DNA from: Poriferisodalis sp965116245
GTDB taxonomy: Bacteria; Actinomycetota; Acidimicrobiia; Acidimicrobiales; Poriferisodalaceae
Assembly (NCBI GenBank): GCA_965116245.1
Contig: OZ220497.1
Span: 868,001 to 932,000 of the forward strand
Direction of reading: 5' to 3'
Length of the DNA: 64,000 bases
Position numbers and translations under genes: made by a program. The notes beneath the pieces are model-generated. The model made no database searches. It saw nothing but the letters and a program-made list of their open reading frames with translations, and had not been told where the DNA came from. Every line of letters begins with the position of its first letter. Position 1 is the stretch's first letter. Shown here piece after piece: positions 34,678-42,530 of this stretch.

Positions 34678-35820
34678 TCACGATGCGTCCGCAACGACGC
34701 CAGCGCCGATCCAGGCCTCGATTTCCTCGCTTGACGCGCCGATCTCTGCGAGCACCTGGGCAGCGCTGAGTCCACGAGACTCGATAGACGAGGTGGTGTC
34801 AACGTGTGCGGAGAGCCTGGGGGCTGGCCCACTATGAAGCCGATCGCCGTGCCGGTACACGGTCCGTCGCTCGACCAGATGCTCGTCGTCGTCAAGTTCG
34901 TCGATACCGAGCACCGGAGCCACGCAGGCGTCGACCCCCGCGAACGCGGCGTCCCACTCGGGTCGAGTTCGGTTGAGAAACTCGGCAGCGAACCGCCTGC
35001 GCAACGCTGGCCAGCGAGTGGCATCCCACTGGGCGGTGGGGTCCTCGCCTGGCGCGACCACGTGGATCAACGCCGCGTAGAACTGCGGCTCGATCGCACC
35101 GACGGAGTACCAGTCGCCGTCACGGCATTCGTAGACGCCGTAGAACGGGGCAGTCCCCGACAACAGGTGGGTGCCGCGGCGTCCGTCCCACAAGCCACTC
35201 GCCCGCTCGCCGAACGCGGCTGACAACAGCAGCGTCGCGCCGTCGACGATCGACGCATCGACAACTTGGCCCTCGCCTGTCTGTCGCCGCTCAAACAGAG
35301 CCAGGATCGTCCCGATCACGGCCATGAACGAGCCCGAAGCAAGGTCGCCGAGGAAGGCGAGCGGCACGACAGGCTCGTCGGTTCCGATCAACCCGAGCAG
35401 GCCGGAAGTCGCCAGATAGTTGATGTCGTGTCCCGCACGCTGGGCGTAGGGACCCTGCTGGCCCCAGCCCGTGAGGCGGACGTAGACCAGCCCGGGGTTG
35501 CGGGCGAGCAACACGTCCGGGCCCAGCCCACGTCGCTCCATCGCGCCCGGCCGATTCCCCTCGAGCAGGACGTCACACTCGTCAGCGAGGCGGCGGATCA
35601 CGTGGGGCCCGTCGGGCGCGCGAATGTCGATCACGAGTTCGGACTTCCCGCGGCGGAGAAACGCCGCGGGATCGGGCCCGGACGCGTCCGGCCGGAGCAC
35701 GTGGATCACCTCGGCGCCGTAGTCCGCGAGCATCATCGTCGCGAACGGACCTGGACCGAGTGCGCTCATGTCGAGCACCCGGATACCTTCCAGCGGCCCA
35801 GCGTTGGACTCACGCATCAC
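34678..35820 (-). CDS. CaiB/BaiF family CoA transferase (second copy)
   Basis: 380 residues. LEGIRVLDMSALGPGPFATM, ADYGAEVIHVLRPDASGPDP, LVIDIRAPDG, EGNRPGAMERRGLGPDVLLA and GQVVDASIVDGATLL give the CoA transferase pattern, the last with the catalytic Asp. Acyl-CoA racemases of the Amacr type belong to the same family and often act on branched sterol side chains, so racemisation is an alternative. It is monocistronic, with its own palindrome 33 bases upstream. Confidence 0.92.
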   Translation of the reverse strand: MMRESNAGPLEGIRVLDMSALGPGPFATMMLADYGAEVIHVLRPDASGPDPAAFLRRGKSELVIDIRAPDGPHVIRRLADECDVLLEGNRPGAMERRGLGPDVLLARNPGLVYVRLTGWGQQGPYAQRAGHDINYLATSGLLGLIGTDEPVVPLAFLGDLASGSFMAVIGTILALFERRQTGEGQVVDASIVDGATLLLSAAFGERASGLWDGRRGTHLLSGTAPFYGVYECRDGDWYSVGAIEPQFYAALIHVVAPGEDPTAQWDATRWPALRRRFAAEFLNRTRPEWDAAFAGVDACVAPVLGIDELDDDEHLVERRTVYRHGDRLHSGPAPRLSAHVDTTSSIESRGLSAAQVLAEIGASSEEIEAWIGAGVVADAS

Positions 35821-35848
35821 CGATCACCGTCCTCCATTCGATTCACTA

Positions 35849-35869
35849 CGATCCATCATCATTAGGCAA
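35849..35869. promoter_or_regulatory. Island palindrome 8 (candidate TetR operator)
   Basis: Core CCATCATCATTAG at 35853-35865 followed by GCAA, upstream of the CoA-transferase gene at 35820. Weaker match than most, but the left half and spacing fit. Confidence 0.5.
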
Positions 35870-35903
35870 TTCGAGGAGATCGGAGGCGGGCCACACCGGG
35901 CCT

Positions 35904-37232
35904 TCACCGGGTCAGGCGGCCAGCGGCAAGCTCGCCTGAGGTGACTGCGGCGTTGACGCTCGAGCGGGCAAGGTAGTCACCGGCAAGTTGGATCGACGAG
36001 CGCTCGCCTGTCGCCTCCCGAAGATGCACCAAGTCCCGATACGTCCCCACCCGAGAGGCAACGAGCGCGGGGTCCCATCGCGTCACGACCGCCGTTTGCA
36101 TCGAGTCGAGGGACCAGGCGGGAAAGCGGAGCCGCAGGGTGTCAACGAAACCATCGACTAATCGGTCGTCTTCGTCGGCCCAGTGCTCGTTGCTCCAGTC
36201 GGTCATGTAGAACGCGGTCAGGATTCCCCCACCCGGGGGCGTGCGACCGTCGGCCATGTTGTGATTCAGGCCGACCACCGGAAGGGATGGATCGATCTCG
36301 CGAGGGATGAGCACCATCGAGGATGTCTCGTCAGGAGCGGCTGCCAGCCCGAGACTGACGACGATCGTCCTGGAGTGCGACAGCGCAGACAAGTACTGAC
36401 GCGCCTTGGGCGTGAGGCGTTCGACAAGATCGGGAACCCGCGACGCAGGCGTGGCCACCACGACTCCGTCGACCGTGTCCGATCGCGGGAAGCTGCCGGC
36501 GGTCCACTCCACGTTCACTCCCCGACCCGCAGGTGACACCCGGTTGACCTCGGCACCGACCTCCACGTCGAGTCGCTGCGCGATTCGTTCAAGAAAGAAG
36601 CCGACGCCATCGGAGTGCGAGAGCAGACGACCGGCCAGCAGCAACGACTTCATGGCTCCGAACAGGTCCACGATCGACGTTTGGTCAGGCTCGACCAGGA
36701 ACAGGGCCCGACACAGGGGGCGGATGAACAACGTCACCACCTGCTCGTCAACACCTCGGCGGCGGCACCAGTGATCGACGGATTCGACGTCGAACCGCGC
36801 CGCACTCGCGAGGTCGGAGTCGTTCACCGATCGATAGATTCGAAGGAAAGGACCGAGCAGCGTCGTGATCCGCAGCTTCGCCCCCGCACTGAGGTGACCC
36901 GCCGACAGGAACGTCCACGGACGCGCGCGGTCGATACGATGAACTGCCCCATCGTGCAGCGTGCCGATGACCGGCGGCACGCGGTCCACCTCGGCACCGA
37001 CGCTCGCGTCGGCCAACAGGCGCTCCACAGCGTCGTAGGTGTCCGGCAGAGCCCCAGCGCCCACATCGAATCGATAGCCATCCGCCTCGATCGTGCGACA
37101 GCGTCCACCAACGCGCCCTGAAGCCTCGAGCACCCGGACCGACCAACCAGCCTGATGAAGACGGAACGCTGCCGAGATGCCCGCGGCACCGGCGCCGACG
37201 ACTAGCGCTCGAGGCACTCGAATTCCCGGCAT
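35904..37232 (-). CDS. FAD-dependent amine oxidase/desaturase-like enzyme (paralogue A)
   Basis: 442 residues. ALVVGAGAAGISAAFRLHQA is the FAD dinucleotide motif and VRVLEASGRVGGRCRTIEAD follows it with the GGRxRT signature of the protoporphyrinogen-oxidase/phytoene-desaturase/monoamine-oxidase superfamily. The C-terminal AGDYLARSSVNAAVTSGELA completes the FAD site. It aligns along its length with the protein encoded divergently at 37307. The ATG lies directly against the palindrome, so the message may be leaderless. Confidence 0.88.
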   Translation of the reverse strand: MPGIRVPRALVVGAGAAGISAAFRLHQAGWSVRVLEASGRVGGRCRTIEADGYRFDVGAGALPDTYDAVERLLADASVGAEVDRVPPVIGTLHDGAVHRIDRARPWTFLSAGHLSAGAKLRITTLLGPFLRIYRSVNDSDLASAARFDVESVDHWCRRRGVDEQVVTLFIRPLCRALFLVEPDQTSIVDLFGAMKSLLLAGRLLSHSDGVGFFLERIAQRLDVEVGAEVNRVSPAGRGVNVEWTAGSFPRSDTVDGVVVATPASRVPDLVERLTPKARQYLSALSHSRTIVVSLGLAAAPDETSSMVLIPREIDPSLPVVGLNHNMADGRTPPGGGILTAFYMTDWSNEHWADEDDRLVDGFVDTLRLRFPAWSLDSMQTAVVTRWDPALVASRVGTYRDLVHLREATGERSSIQLAGDYLARSSVNAAVTSGELAAGRLTR

Positions 37233-37253
37233 TTATCCATCATTGATTGGATT
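37233..37253. promoter_or_regulatory. Island palindrome 9 (candidate TetR operator)
   Basis: Core CCATCATTGATTG at 37237-37249 preceded by TTAT and followed by GATT. It abuts the start codon of paralogue A and lies 54 bases from that of paralogue B, so it may control both. Confidence 0.65.
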
Positions 37254-37306
37254 ATGTCAGACTGTCTCGACACTGTCAGTCAGCCGGATGAGGAGAGCGC
37301 AGATCG

Positions 37307-38650
37307 ATGACCGACACACCGCACGCGATCATCATCGGAGCGGGGATCGCCGGGCTCAGCGCGGGGTTCCGGCTGCATGAAGCTGGCTGGCGGGTCACGG
37401 TCCTGGAGGCGAGTGACCACGTCGGCGGTCGCATGAGCAGTGTGGAAATCGACGGGTTCATCTGCAACCGGGCCGCGAACATCTTGCCCGGCTCGTACGA
37501 TGCCATCCGGCAGCTCGCCGCCGATGTTGGCATCGGCGACAAGCTCGGCGTGACGGACGGCGTCATCGCGACACTGCGCGACGGACACATTCATCGACTG
37601 CGATCAGACAAGCTCATTCGTGACGGCCTCCGGACGCGGCTGGTGCCGTGGCGGACGAAACTCCGTGCAATCCCGATCCTGATCGACGCCCGGCGCATGC
37701 GCGGGAGCCTGAGCTACCAGAACCTCGGCGCGGCCGCCGACTTCGACGTTGAAACCGTCGCTGAATACTGTGCCCGGCGACTCACCCCCGAGCTTCGCGA
37801 GTACGTCGTCGAGCCGGTGGTCCGGGCCCTCTACGTCTCGGAGGCGGAGCGGCTGTCAGTGGTGGACTTCTTCTTCGCAGCATTGAACTTCATCGGCTCC
37901 GGGTTCATGCAGTACCCGGGCGGCATCGGGTTCCTGGCCGAAGCGCTCGCCGCGACGCTGGACGTTCGCCTTGAATGTCGCGTCGAGAACGTGAGCCACA
38001 CTGGCGAGGGCGCGCAGGTGACCTGGGAACATAACGGCACGCAGGAGGTCGCGGTAGCCGATGCTGCCGTCATCGCCACCGTCGGAGCCGTCGTCCCCGA
38101 GTTGTACCCCGATCTGGACAAACGAGCGTCGGAGATACTGCGCACAGACCTCGAGTACGCGTCGGTGTTTAACGCCCACTTTGGACTCGCCGAGCGACCC
38201 GAGGAACCAGCATCGATTATCCAGGTGCCCCGGGCCGAGGACGAGGCGCTTTGCGTGGTCACCCTCGACCACAATGCCAGCCCGTCGATCGTTCCCGCTG
38301 GCAAAGGGAAACTCGCGACCTACTGGCACCACCACTGGTGTTCAAGCCGCATGGATCGCGAAGACGCGGACCTGCTCGCCGAGATGCTTCCTTCCGTTCG
38401 GAAGGTCGTGCCCGACGTCGAGGCGTTGACCGTCACCTCGCGTATCGATCGCTGGCCGCTCGGCGTCGTCCGTAGTCGCCCGGGCACGTATGCGCTCATG
38501 CGAGAACTCGGCTCTCGCATCGACGCCCGATCACCGATCCAACTGGCTGGCGACTACTTCTCGGCGTCGTCAACCAACGGCTGCGCTGTGTCTGGGGATC
38601 TCGCTGCCGAGCGACTCCTCGGGACCCGATCCGACTTGCGGCTCGCATGA
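37307..38650 (+). CDS. FAD-dependent amine oxidase/desaturase-like enzyme (paralogue B)
   Basis: 447 residues. AIIIGAGIAGLSAGFRLHEA and VTVLEASDHVGGRMSSVEID form the FAD site, and the end QLAGDYFSASSTNGCAVSGD mirrors paralogue A. Shared internal motifs with A include the CARRLTPELREYVVEPVVRA region against RRGVDEQVVTLFIRPLCRA, and PGSYDAIRQL against PDTYDAVERL. Probably a desaturase or oxidase on a lipid substrate, possibly acting with SCP2-like and P450 proteins encoded downstream in the same direction. Confidence 0.88.
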   Translation: MTDTPHAIIIGAGIAGLSAGFRLHEAGWRVTVLEASDHVGGRMSSVEIDGFICNRAANILPGSYDAIRQLAADVGIGDKLGVTDGVIATLRDGHIHRLRSDKLIRDGLRTRLVPWRTKLRAIPILIDARRMRGSLSYQNLGAAADFDVETVAEYCARRLTPELREYVVEPVVRALYVSEAERLSVVDFFFAALNFIGSGFMQYPGGIGFLAEALAATLDVRLECRVENVSHTGEGAQVTWEHNGTQEVAVADAAVIATVGAVVPELYPDLDKRASEILRTDLEYASVFNAHFGLAERPEEPASIIQVPRAEDEALCVVTLDHNASPSIVPAGKGKLATYWHHHWCSSRMDREDADLLAEMLPSVRKVVPDVEALTVTSRIDRWPLGVVRSRPGTYALMRELGSRIDARSPIQLAGDYFSASSTNGCAVSGDLAAERLLGTRSDLRLA

Positions 38651-38652
38651 GT

Positions 38653-38673
38653 TTACGATACGTTGTTGGATTA
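38653..38673. promoter_or_regulatory. Island palindrome 10 (candidate TetR operator, first of a tandem)
   Basis: Core GATACGTTGTTGG at 38657-38669 flanked by TTAC and ATTA. It is followed 18 bases on by a second copy. Confidence 0.6.
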
Positions 38674-38691
38674 CCGTACGTTGTTTGATTA
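38671..38691. promoter_or_regulatory. Island palindrome 11 (candidate TetR operator, second of a tandem)
   Basis: Core CGTACGTTGTTTG at 38675-38687 flanked by TTAC and ATTA. A further half-site (GTTTGGTTA) follows at 38694-38702. The array lies 25-70 bases upstream of the SCP2-like gene. Confidence 0.7.
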
Positions 38692-38725
38692 CCGTTTGGT
38701 TACCGGTACTGAGAGGATTCAGTGT

Positions 38726-39136
38726 ATGGGCATGTTCCGGGACGCCGAGGAGCTGTACACCGTCCAAGGCGGCTTCTTCGACCTCATCACGGTCGATTCA
38801 AGCCTCGGACCCAAGTTCGCAGCATCCAACACATCGTTCCTCGTGAAATACACCGCCCCCGAGGCCTTCATCCTCGTGGACTGCACTGGTGACGAGAACC
38901 AGGTCATCTACCCGGCCAGCCCCGACACGGATGCGGAGATCACCCTCACCATGGAGGCCGATGCGGGGCACCGGTTCTGGCTCGGCGACCTCAACCTCAC
39001 CGGAGCGATCGCTCGGCGAAAGGTCACGATCCATGGCTCGATGAAGGACGCGCTCCGTCTGCTTCCGGCGATGAAGCCTGCCTTCCCGAAGTACCGCACC
39101 TACTGCGTTGAGAACGGCCACGCAGACAAGATCTGA
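38726..39136 (+). CDS. SCP2-like sterol/lipid carrier protein
   Basis: 136 residues from ATG 38726; GAGAGG lies about 9 bases upstream. The alternating pattern SSLGPKFAASNTSFLVKYTA, FILVDCTGDENQVIYP, AEITLTMEADAGHRFWLGDL, NLTGAIARRKVTIHGSMKDA and LRLLPAMKPAFPKYR matches the SCP2 sterol-transfer fold (beta sheet then a hydrophobic C-terminal region). It probably presents a hydrophobic substrate to the P450 encoded eight bases downstream. Confidence 0.82.
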   Translation: MGMFRDAEELYTVQGGFFDLITVDSSLGPKFAASNTSFLVKYTAPEAFILVDCTGDENQVIYPASPDTDAEITLTMEADAGHRFWLGDLNLTGAIARRKVTIHGSMKDALRLLPAMKPAFPKYRTYCVENGHADKI

Positions 39137-39144
39137 GGACACCA

Positions 39145-40449
39145 ATGACCGAGCTTGCGAAGACGGCGAATCCTCAGACCGACGACACCGTAGATCGACT
39201 ACTCGATGATTTCGATCACCAATCTGCGGACTTCGCCCACCACTGGGCCGAGGTGTACGGCAAGGCCCGGGCCAACCAATGCCCGGTGATCCACTCCGAC
39301 AAGCATGGAGGGTTCGACGCCGTCCTCGGCTATGAAGATGTGGTCACGGCGTTTCGCGACTGGAAGACCTTCGCCTCCGAGCGGCTGCTCGACGAAGACG
39401 GGATCGAGATGGAGGGTGGCGTGGGCATTCCCGCCCATGTGTTCCGGATCGGGTTCCTCGAGATGGATCCGCCGCAGTCACTCAATCTGCGCCGACTCTG
39501 CAATCCGTGGTTCAACCGGAACACCATCGATGCAGCTCGGCCCCGCCTGGGCGAGATCATGCACTGGGCCTTCGACAGCGTGGCGGAGAAGGGCCAGTGT
39601 GATGTCGTCACCGACCTCGTGACCCCGTTCCAGTGTGTGTCGATCATGGACCTCCTGGGGATTCCTCTTGAGAAGTGGCCGCGCTACAAGGAAGTGGTTG
39701 ACCAGGAGGTCGCCCAGGAGGAGTCGAGCCTCGAAGGGATGCAGTGGCTTCTCGCCGACATCTTCGATGAGATCGAGCGGCAGACTGCCGAAAGGGGCCA
39801 CGGGCTGCTGGCCGTCCTCGCGTCAAGTGAACTCGATGGCGAACGATTGGACCCCGAGCTCGTGACCGAGCTGATCCTCATGTTGCTCCTCGGGGGGATG
39901 GACACCACCATCGCGACGGTCGGGCTCGCGGTTCGGCATCTCCACGACACACCAGAGGATCGAGCGCGCCTAAAGGAGAGCCCCGACCTCATCGAGTCGT
40001 TCGTCGAGGAGGTGCTGCGTTTCTACACGCCAGCGACCGGAATGGGTCGTACGATCCGTACGCCGACCACGTTCGCGGGCCAATCCTACGAGCGTGGCGA
40101 CCGCGTCTACCTCGCGATCGCCTCCGCGAATCGCGACGAGCGGGCCTTCGACCGAGCCGACAAGTTCGTGATCGACCGCTCGCCCAACCCACACATGAGC
40201 TTCGGCACCGGCACCCATCACTGCATCGGCTCCGAGTTCGCCCGAAGCAACACCCAACTCTTCCTCACGACGTTGCTCAGCAGGATGCCCGACTTCGAGG
40301 TGGACGTTGCCGCCGCTCACATGGCGACCAGCATCCCGCACGCCCGGTCCTACCTCACGCTCCCGATCAGCTACGACCCCGGCCGATCATTCGGCCTCGG
40401 CGACAATGCATGGCCCGAGTTCAAGACCGACCCCATCCGGCCGGTCTAG
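39145..40449 (+). CDS. Cytochrome P450 (second copy)
   Basis: 434 residues. Haem loop FGTGTHHCIGSEFARSNTQL, I-helix LILMLLLGGMDTTIATVGLA and K-helix EEVLRFYTP are intact. It starts eight bases after the SCP2-like stop, with AGGAC before the ATG. The N-terminal region differs from the copy at 33388, so the two probably oxidise different positions or intermediates. Confidence 0.95.
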   Translation: MTELAKTANPQTDDTVDRLLDDFDHQSADFAHHWAEVYGKARANQCPVIHSDKHGGFDAVLGYEDVVTAFRDWKTFASERLLDEDGIEMEGGVGIPAHVFRIGFLEMDPPQSLNLRRLCNPWFNRNTIDAARPRLGEIMHWAFDSVAEKGQCDVVTDLVTPFQCVSIMDLLGIPLEKWPRYKEVVDQEVAQEESSLEGMQWLLADIFDEIERQTAERGHGLLAVLASSELDGERLDPELVTELILMLLLGGMDTTIATVGLAVRHLHDTPEDRARLKESPDLIESFVEEVLRFYTPATGMGRTIRTPTTFAGQSYERGDRVYLAIASANRDERAFDRADKFVIDRSPNPHMSFGTGTHHCIGSEFARSNTQLFLTTLLSRMPDFEVDVAAAHMATSIPHARSYLTLPISYDPGRSFGLGDNAWPEFKTDPIRPV

Positions 40450-40620
40450 ACAAGCGGCAAGCGTCGCGGCTACCAGCTAGGCCGCTGTCAGGGCGTCCGG
40501 GCTCAGCGAACGATCTCACGAGCGGTCATGCGGGCGCCTCAGCATTGATGGTTCCCATCGGATGGGCTCCCGCTCCGGTGTGCCAGCCTCCGCCGCCGAC
40601 GATCGCGTCGGCTCGTGCTG

Positions 40621-41316
40621 TCACGTATGCACGCCAAGCAGCTCATAAACGTACAGTCCGACCATCATGGCGGTGGCGAAAGCCGCGTGTGGCAGCGCCA
40701 GCCCGATCAAGAAGATCGCCGTTCGAGTGCGTGGTGGGTGTTGGCGATCATCGGCGGCGACGTTGAGGTCGTCCCAGCCAAGCTGATCGAGAATGTGTCG
40801 AGCCTGCGAGATCATGAACAGAGTGACCACGAGCATCAGGCCCGTCGTAACGAAGTGCAGCCACGGGATGTTGAAGAAAAGCCACTTGTCATCGAGCCCG
40901 TAGATGTTGGCCTCGGTCAGCTCGATCATCATGCCCTCGACAATGATGTTGGCGACGTAGACCCCGACCATGGCGATGCCATAGCGCCATCCGCCGAGAC
41001 GATCTCGAAGTGGCTCGTCGAGGTACTTGAGCCACACCACGGTCAAGATGCCGAAAAAGGCACCATAGGAGAGCGGCGCCCAGAGCGCTTCGCCGCGCCC
41101 GCCCCATGTCGCGATCCACATCGAGTCCGGGTGGAACTCCATGTTCCACATCTCCGGACCAGCGTATACCCAGTCGTGTTGCCAACTCAGGAATGCGCCT
41201 AAGTAGACGCCGAGTATGAGCCCGCGCCTGGTCTGGGTCCAGACGAGCCAGAGCCCCGCGAGGAAGGCGAGGAGAAACCCGGCCTCCACCAGCCTCACAC
41301 CTACCGTTGCGATCAT
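40621..41316 (-). CDS. Six- to seven-helix membrane protein, AveC-like or cyclase-like
   Basis: 231 residues. Hydrophobic helices include LVEAGFLLAFLAGLWLVWTQ, GILTVVWLKYL, GIAMVGVYVANIIVEGMMIE, LHFVTTGLMLVVTLFMISQA and AIFLIGLALPHAAFATAMMV. Acidic residues inside or at the ends of helices (MEFHPDSMW, IIVEGMMIELTEANIYG) resemble both AveC-like proteins and small membrane terpene cyclases; I cannot decide between these. It is the third protein of this kind in the block, and a palindrome lies 37 bases upstream. Confidence 0.65.
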   Translation of the reverse strand: MIATVGVRLVEAGFLLAFLAGLWLVWTQTRRGLILGVYLGAFLSWQHDWVYAGPEMWNMEFHPDSMWIATWGGRGEALWAPLSYGAFFGILTVVWLKYLDEPLRDRLGGWRYGIAMVGVYVANIIVEGMMIELTEANIYGLDDKWLFFNIPWLHFVTTGLMLVVTLFMISQARHILDQLGWDDLNVAADDRQHPPRTRTAIFLIGLALPHAAFATAMMVGLYVYELLGVHT

Positions 41317-41348
41317 CGCGCGTCTCCCCTAACTAGCCGGAGGCACCA

Positions 41349-41369
41349 TAATCTAACGACGTTCGGTGA
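41349..41369. promoter_or_regulatory. Island palindrome 12 (candidate TetR operator)
   Basis: Core CTAACGACGTTCG at 41353-41365 flanked by TAAT and GTGA, upstream of the membrane-protein gene at 41316. Confidence 0.6.
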
Positions 41370-41468
41370 CTCGGTCGACCGAATAGCCCTGGCCATCCGC
41401 CGCCCACCTCCGTCGTGTCGACGCCGCCTGCGATCGCGTGCCACCACCTCTGGTTCGATTGACACGCG

Positions 41469-41489
41469 TAACCCAACGTCGTATGGTTT
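41469..41489. promoter_or_regulatory. Island palindrome 13 (candidate TetR operator)
   Basis: Core CCAACGTCGTATG at 41473-41485 flanked by TAAC and GTTT, upstream of the CrtC/AttH-like gene. Its right half GTATG matches palindrome 1. Confidence 0.6.
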
Positions 41490-41538
41490 CACTGAGTCGA
41501 CAGCAAGTCAACGACCGCCCAAACACATCAGGATTGGT

Positions 41539-42513
41539 ATGGAAGTTCACGGAGGGGGCACGGCGCCCGAGCTCGGGTCCGAGGACGAAGGGCACCACCC
41601 GACCGGCAACGACGAGACCTGGCAGGAGAGCGTGGTTCTCGTCTGGTGGGACCTCACTGCCGAGGTCGGGGGAATGCACCGCATCGGCTATGAGCCGAAC
41701 TGGCGAGACGGCGGCCAAGTCTCATTGTGGAACAACATCTTCTCTGCCGATGCTGTCTTCAAGCGCTCCGCGACGATCCCCCTCACGGACGTTCACCCGA
41801 CCGGCACGATCTTCTCTTCGGGCGATGGCACCTGCCAGTTCGAATACACCGACCACGCGATCTGGACGATCTCAGAGGAGGAGGTCCAGGCCGAGTTGCA
41901 CGTGACCGATGCCCACACGCCGGTTGACATCTATCCCAAGCAGTCCACCCTCGGCCAAGACTTCGCGCCGAATCACATGGAGGTCGGCGGAACGGTGCGG
42001 GGGACATGCACCATCGATGGGCGCCGCTACGACGTCGATGGGCTAGCCTTTCGCGACCACGGCTGGGGGACACGTCGGTGGGATACCCTGCTGAGCCATC
42101 GCTGGGTCGCTGGCGCATTCGCGCCCGACTTCAGCTTCTTCGCGGTGTCGTTCCACACCAGCGATGACGAAATCGTCGGTTTCGGCTGCGTGATCCGGGA
42201 GGGTGTCCTAATCTACGCCCAGGTCGACATCGTGGCGTACCTTGAAGTCGACGGTCTCACCCACCGAGGTGGTCGAGTGACGATGTCTCTGACGACAGGC
42301 GAGACGCTCGTGCTCGAGTGCGACGCCTTGCAGAAGGGAACCGTTTCCTGGATTCACGACATTGCCTGCGTCGACACGATGTGCAAGGTGACTCTCGGCG
42401 ACCGCGTGGGAATGTGTGATTTTGAGACGACCAACAACGCACTTCGAGGGTCACATCAACCGAGGAAGGCGATCGGCGGCTACATCGAGAACGGGCTGCA
42501 CCGAATCCAGTGA
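41539..42513 (+). CDS. CrtC/AttH-like lipocalin-fold protein (DUF7064/DUF7065 type)
   Basis: 324 residues. Two beta-rich halves: an N-terminal one with WQESVVLVWWDLTAEVGGMH and a C-terminal one with VDGLAFRDHGWGTRRWDTLL, the RDHxWGxR pattern typical of this family, and FAPDFSFFAVSFHTSDDEIV. Relatives include hydroxyneurosporene synthase (a carotenoid hydratase) and tocopherol-cyclase-like folds, so it may bind or hydrate an isoprenoid; that is inference. It begins an operon with the next phosphohistidine-domain protein. Confidence 0.78.
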   Translation: MEVHGGGTAPELGSEDEGHHPTGNDETWQESVVLVWWDLTAEVGGMHRIGYEPNWRDGGQVSLWNNIFSADAVFKRSATIPLTDVHPTGTIFSSGDGTCQFEYTDHAIWTISEEEVQAELHVTDAHTPVDIYPKQSTLGQDFAPNHMEVGGTVRGTCTIDGRRYDVDGLAFRDHGWGTRRWDTLLSHRWVAGAFAPDFSFFAVSFHTSDDEIVGFGCVIREGVLIYAQVDIVAYLEVDGLTHRGGRVTMSLTTGETLVLECDALQKGTVSWIHDIACVDTMCKVTLGDRVGMCDFETTNNALRGSHQPRKAIGGYIENGLHRIQ

Positions 42514-42530
42514 GAACCGCAGGAGACGCG

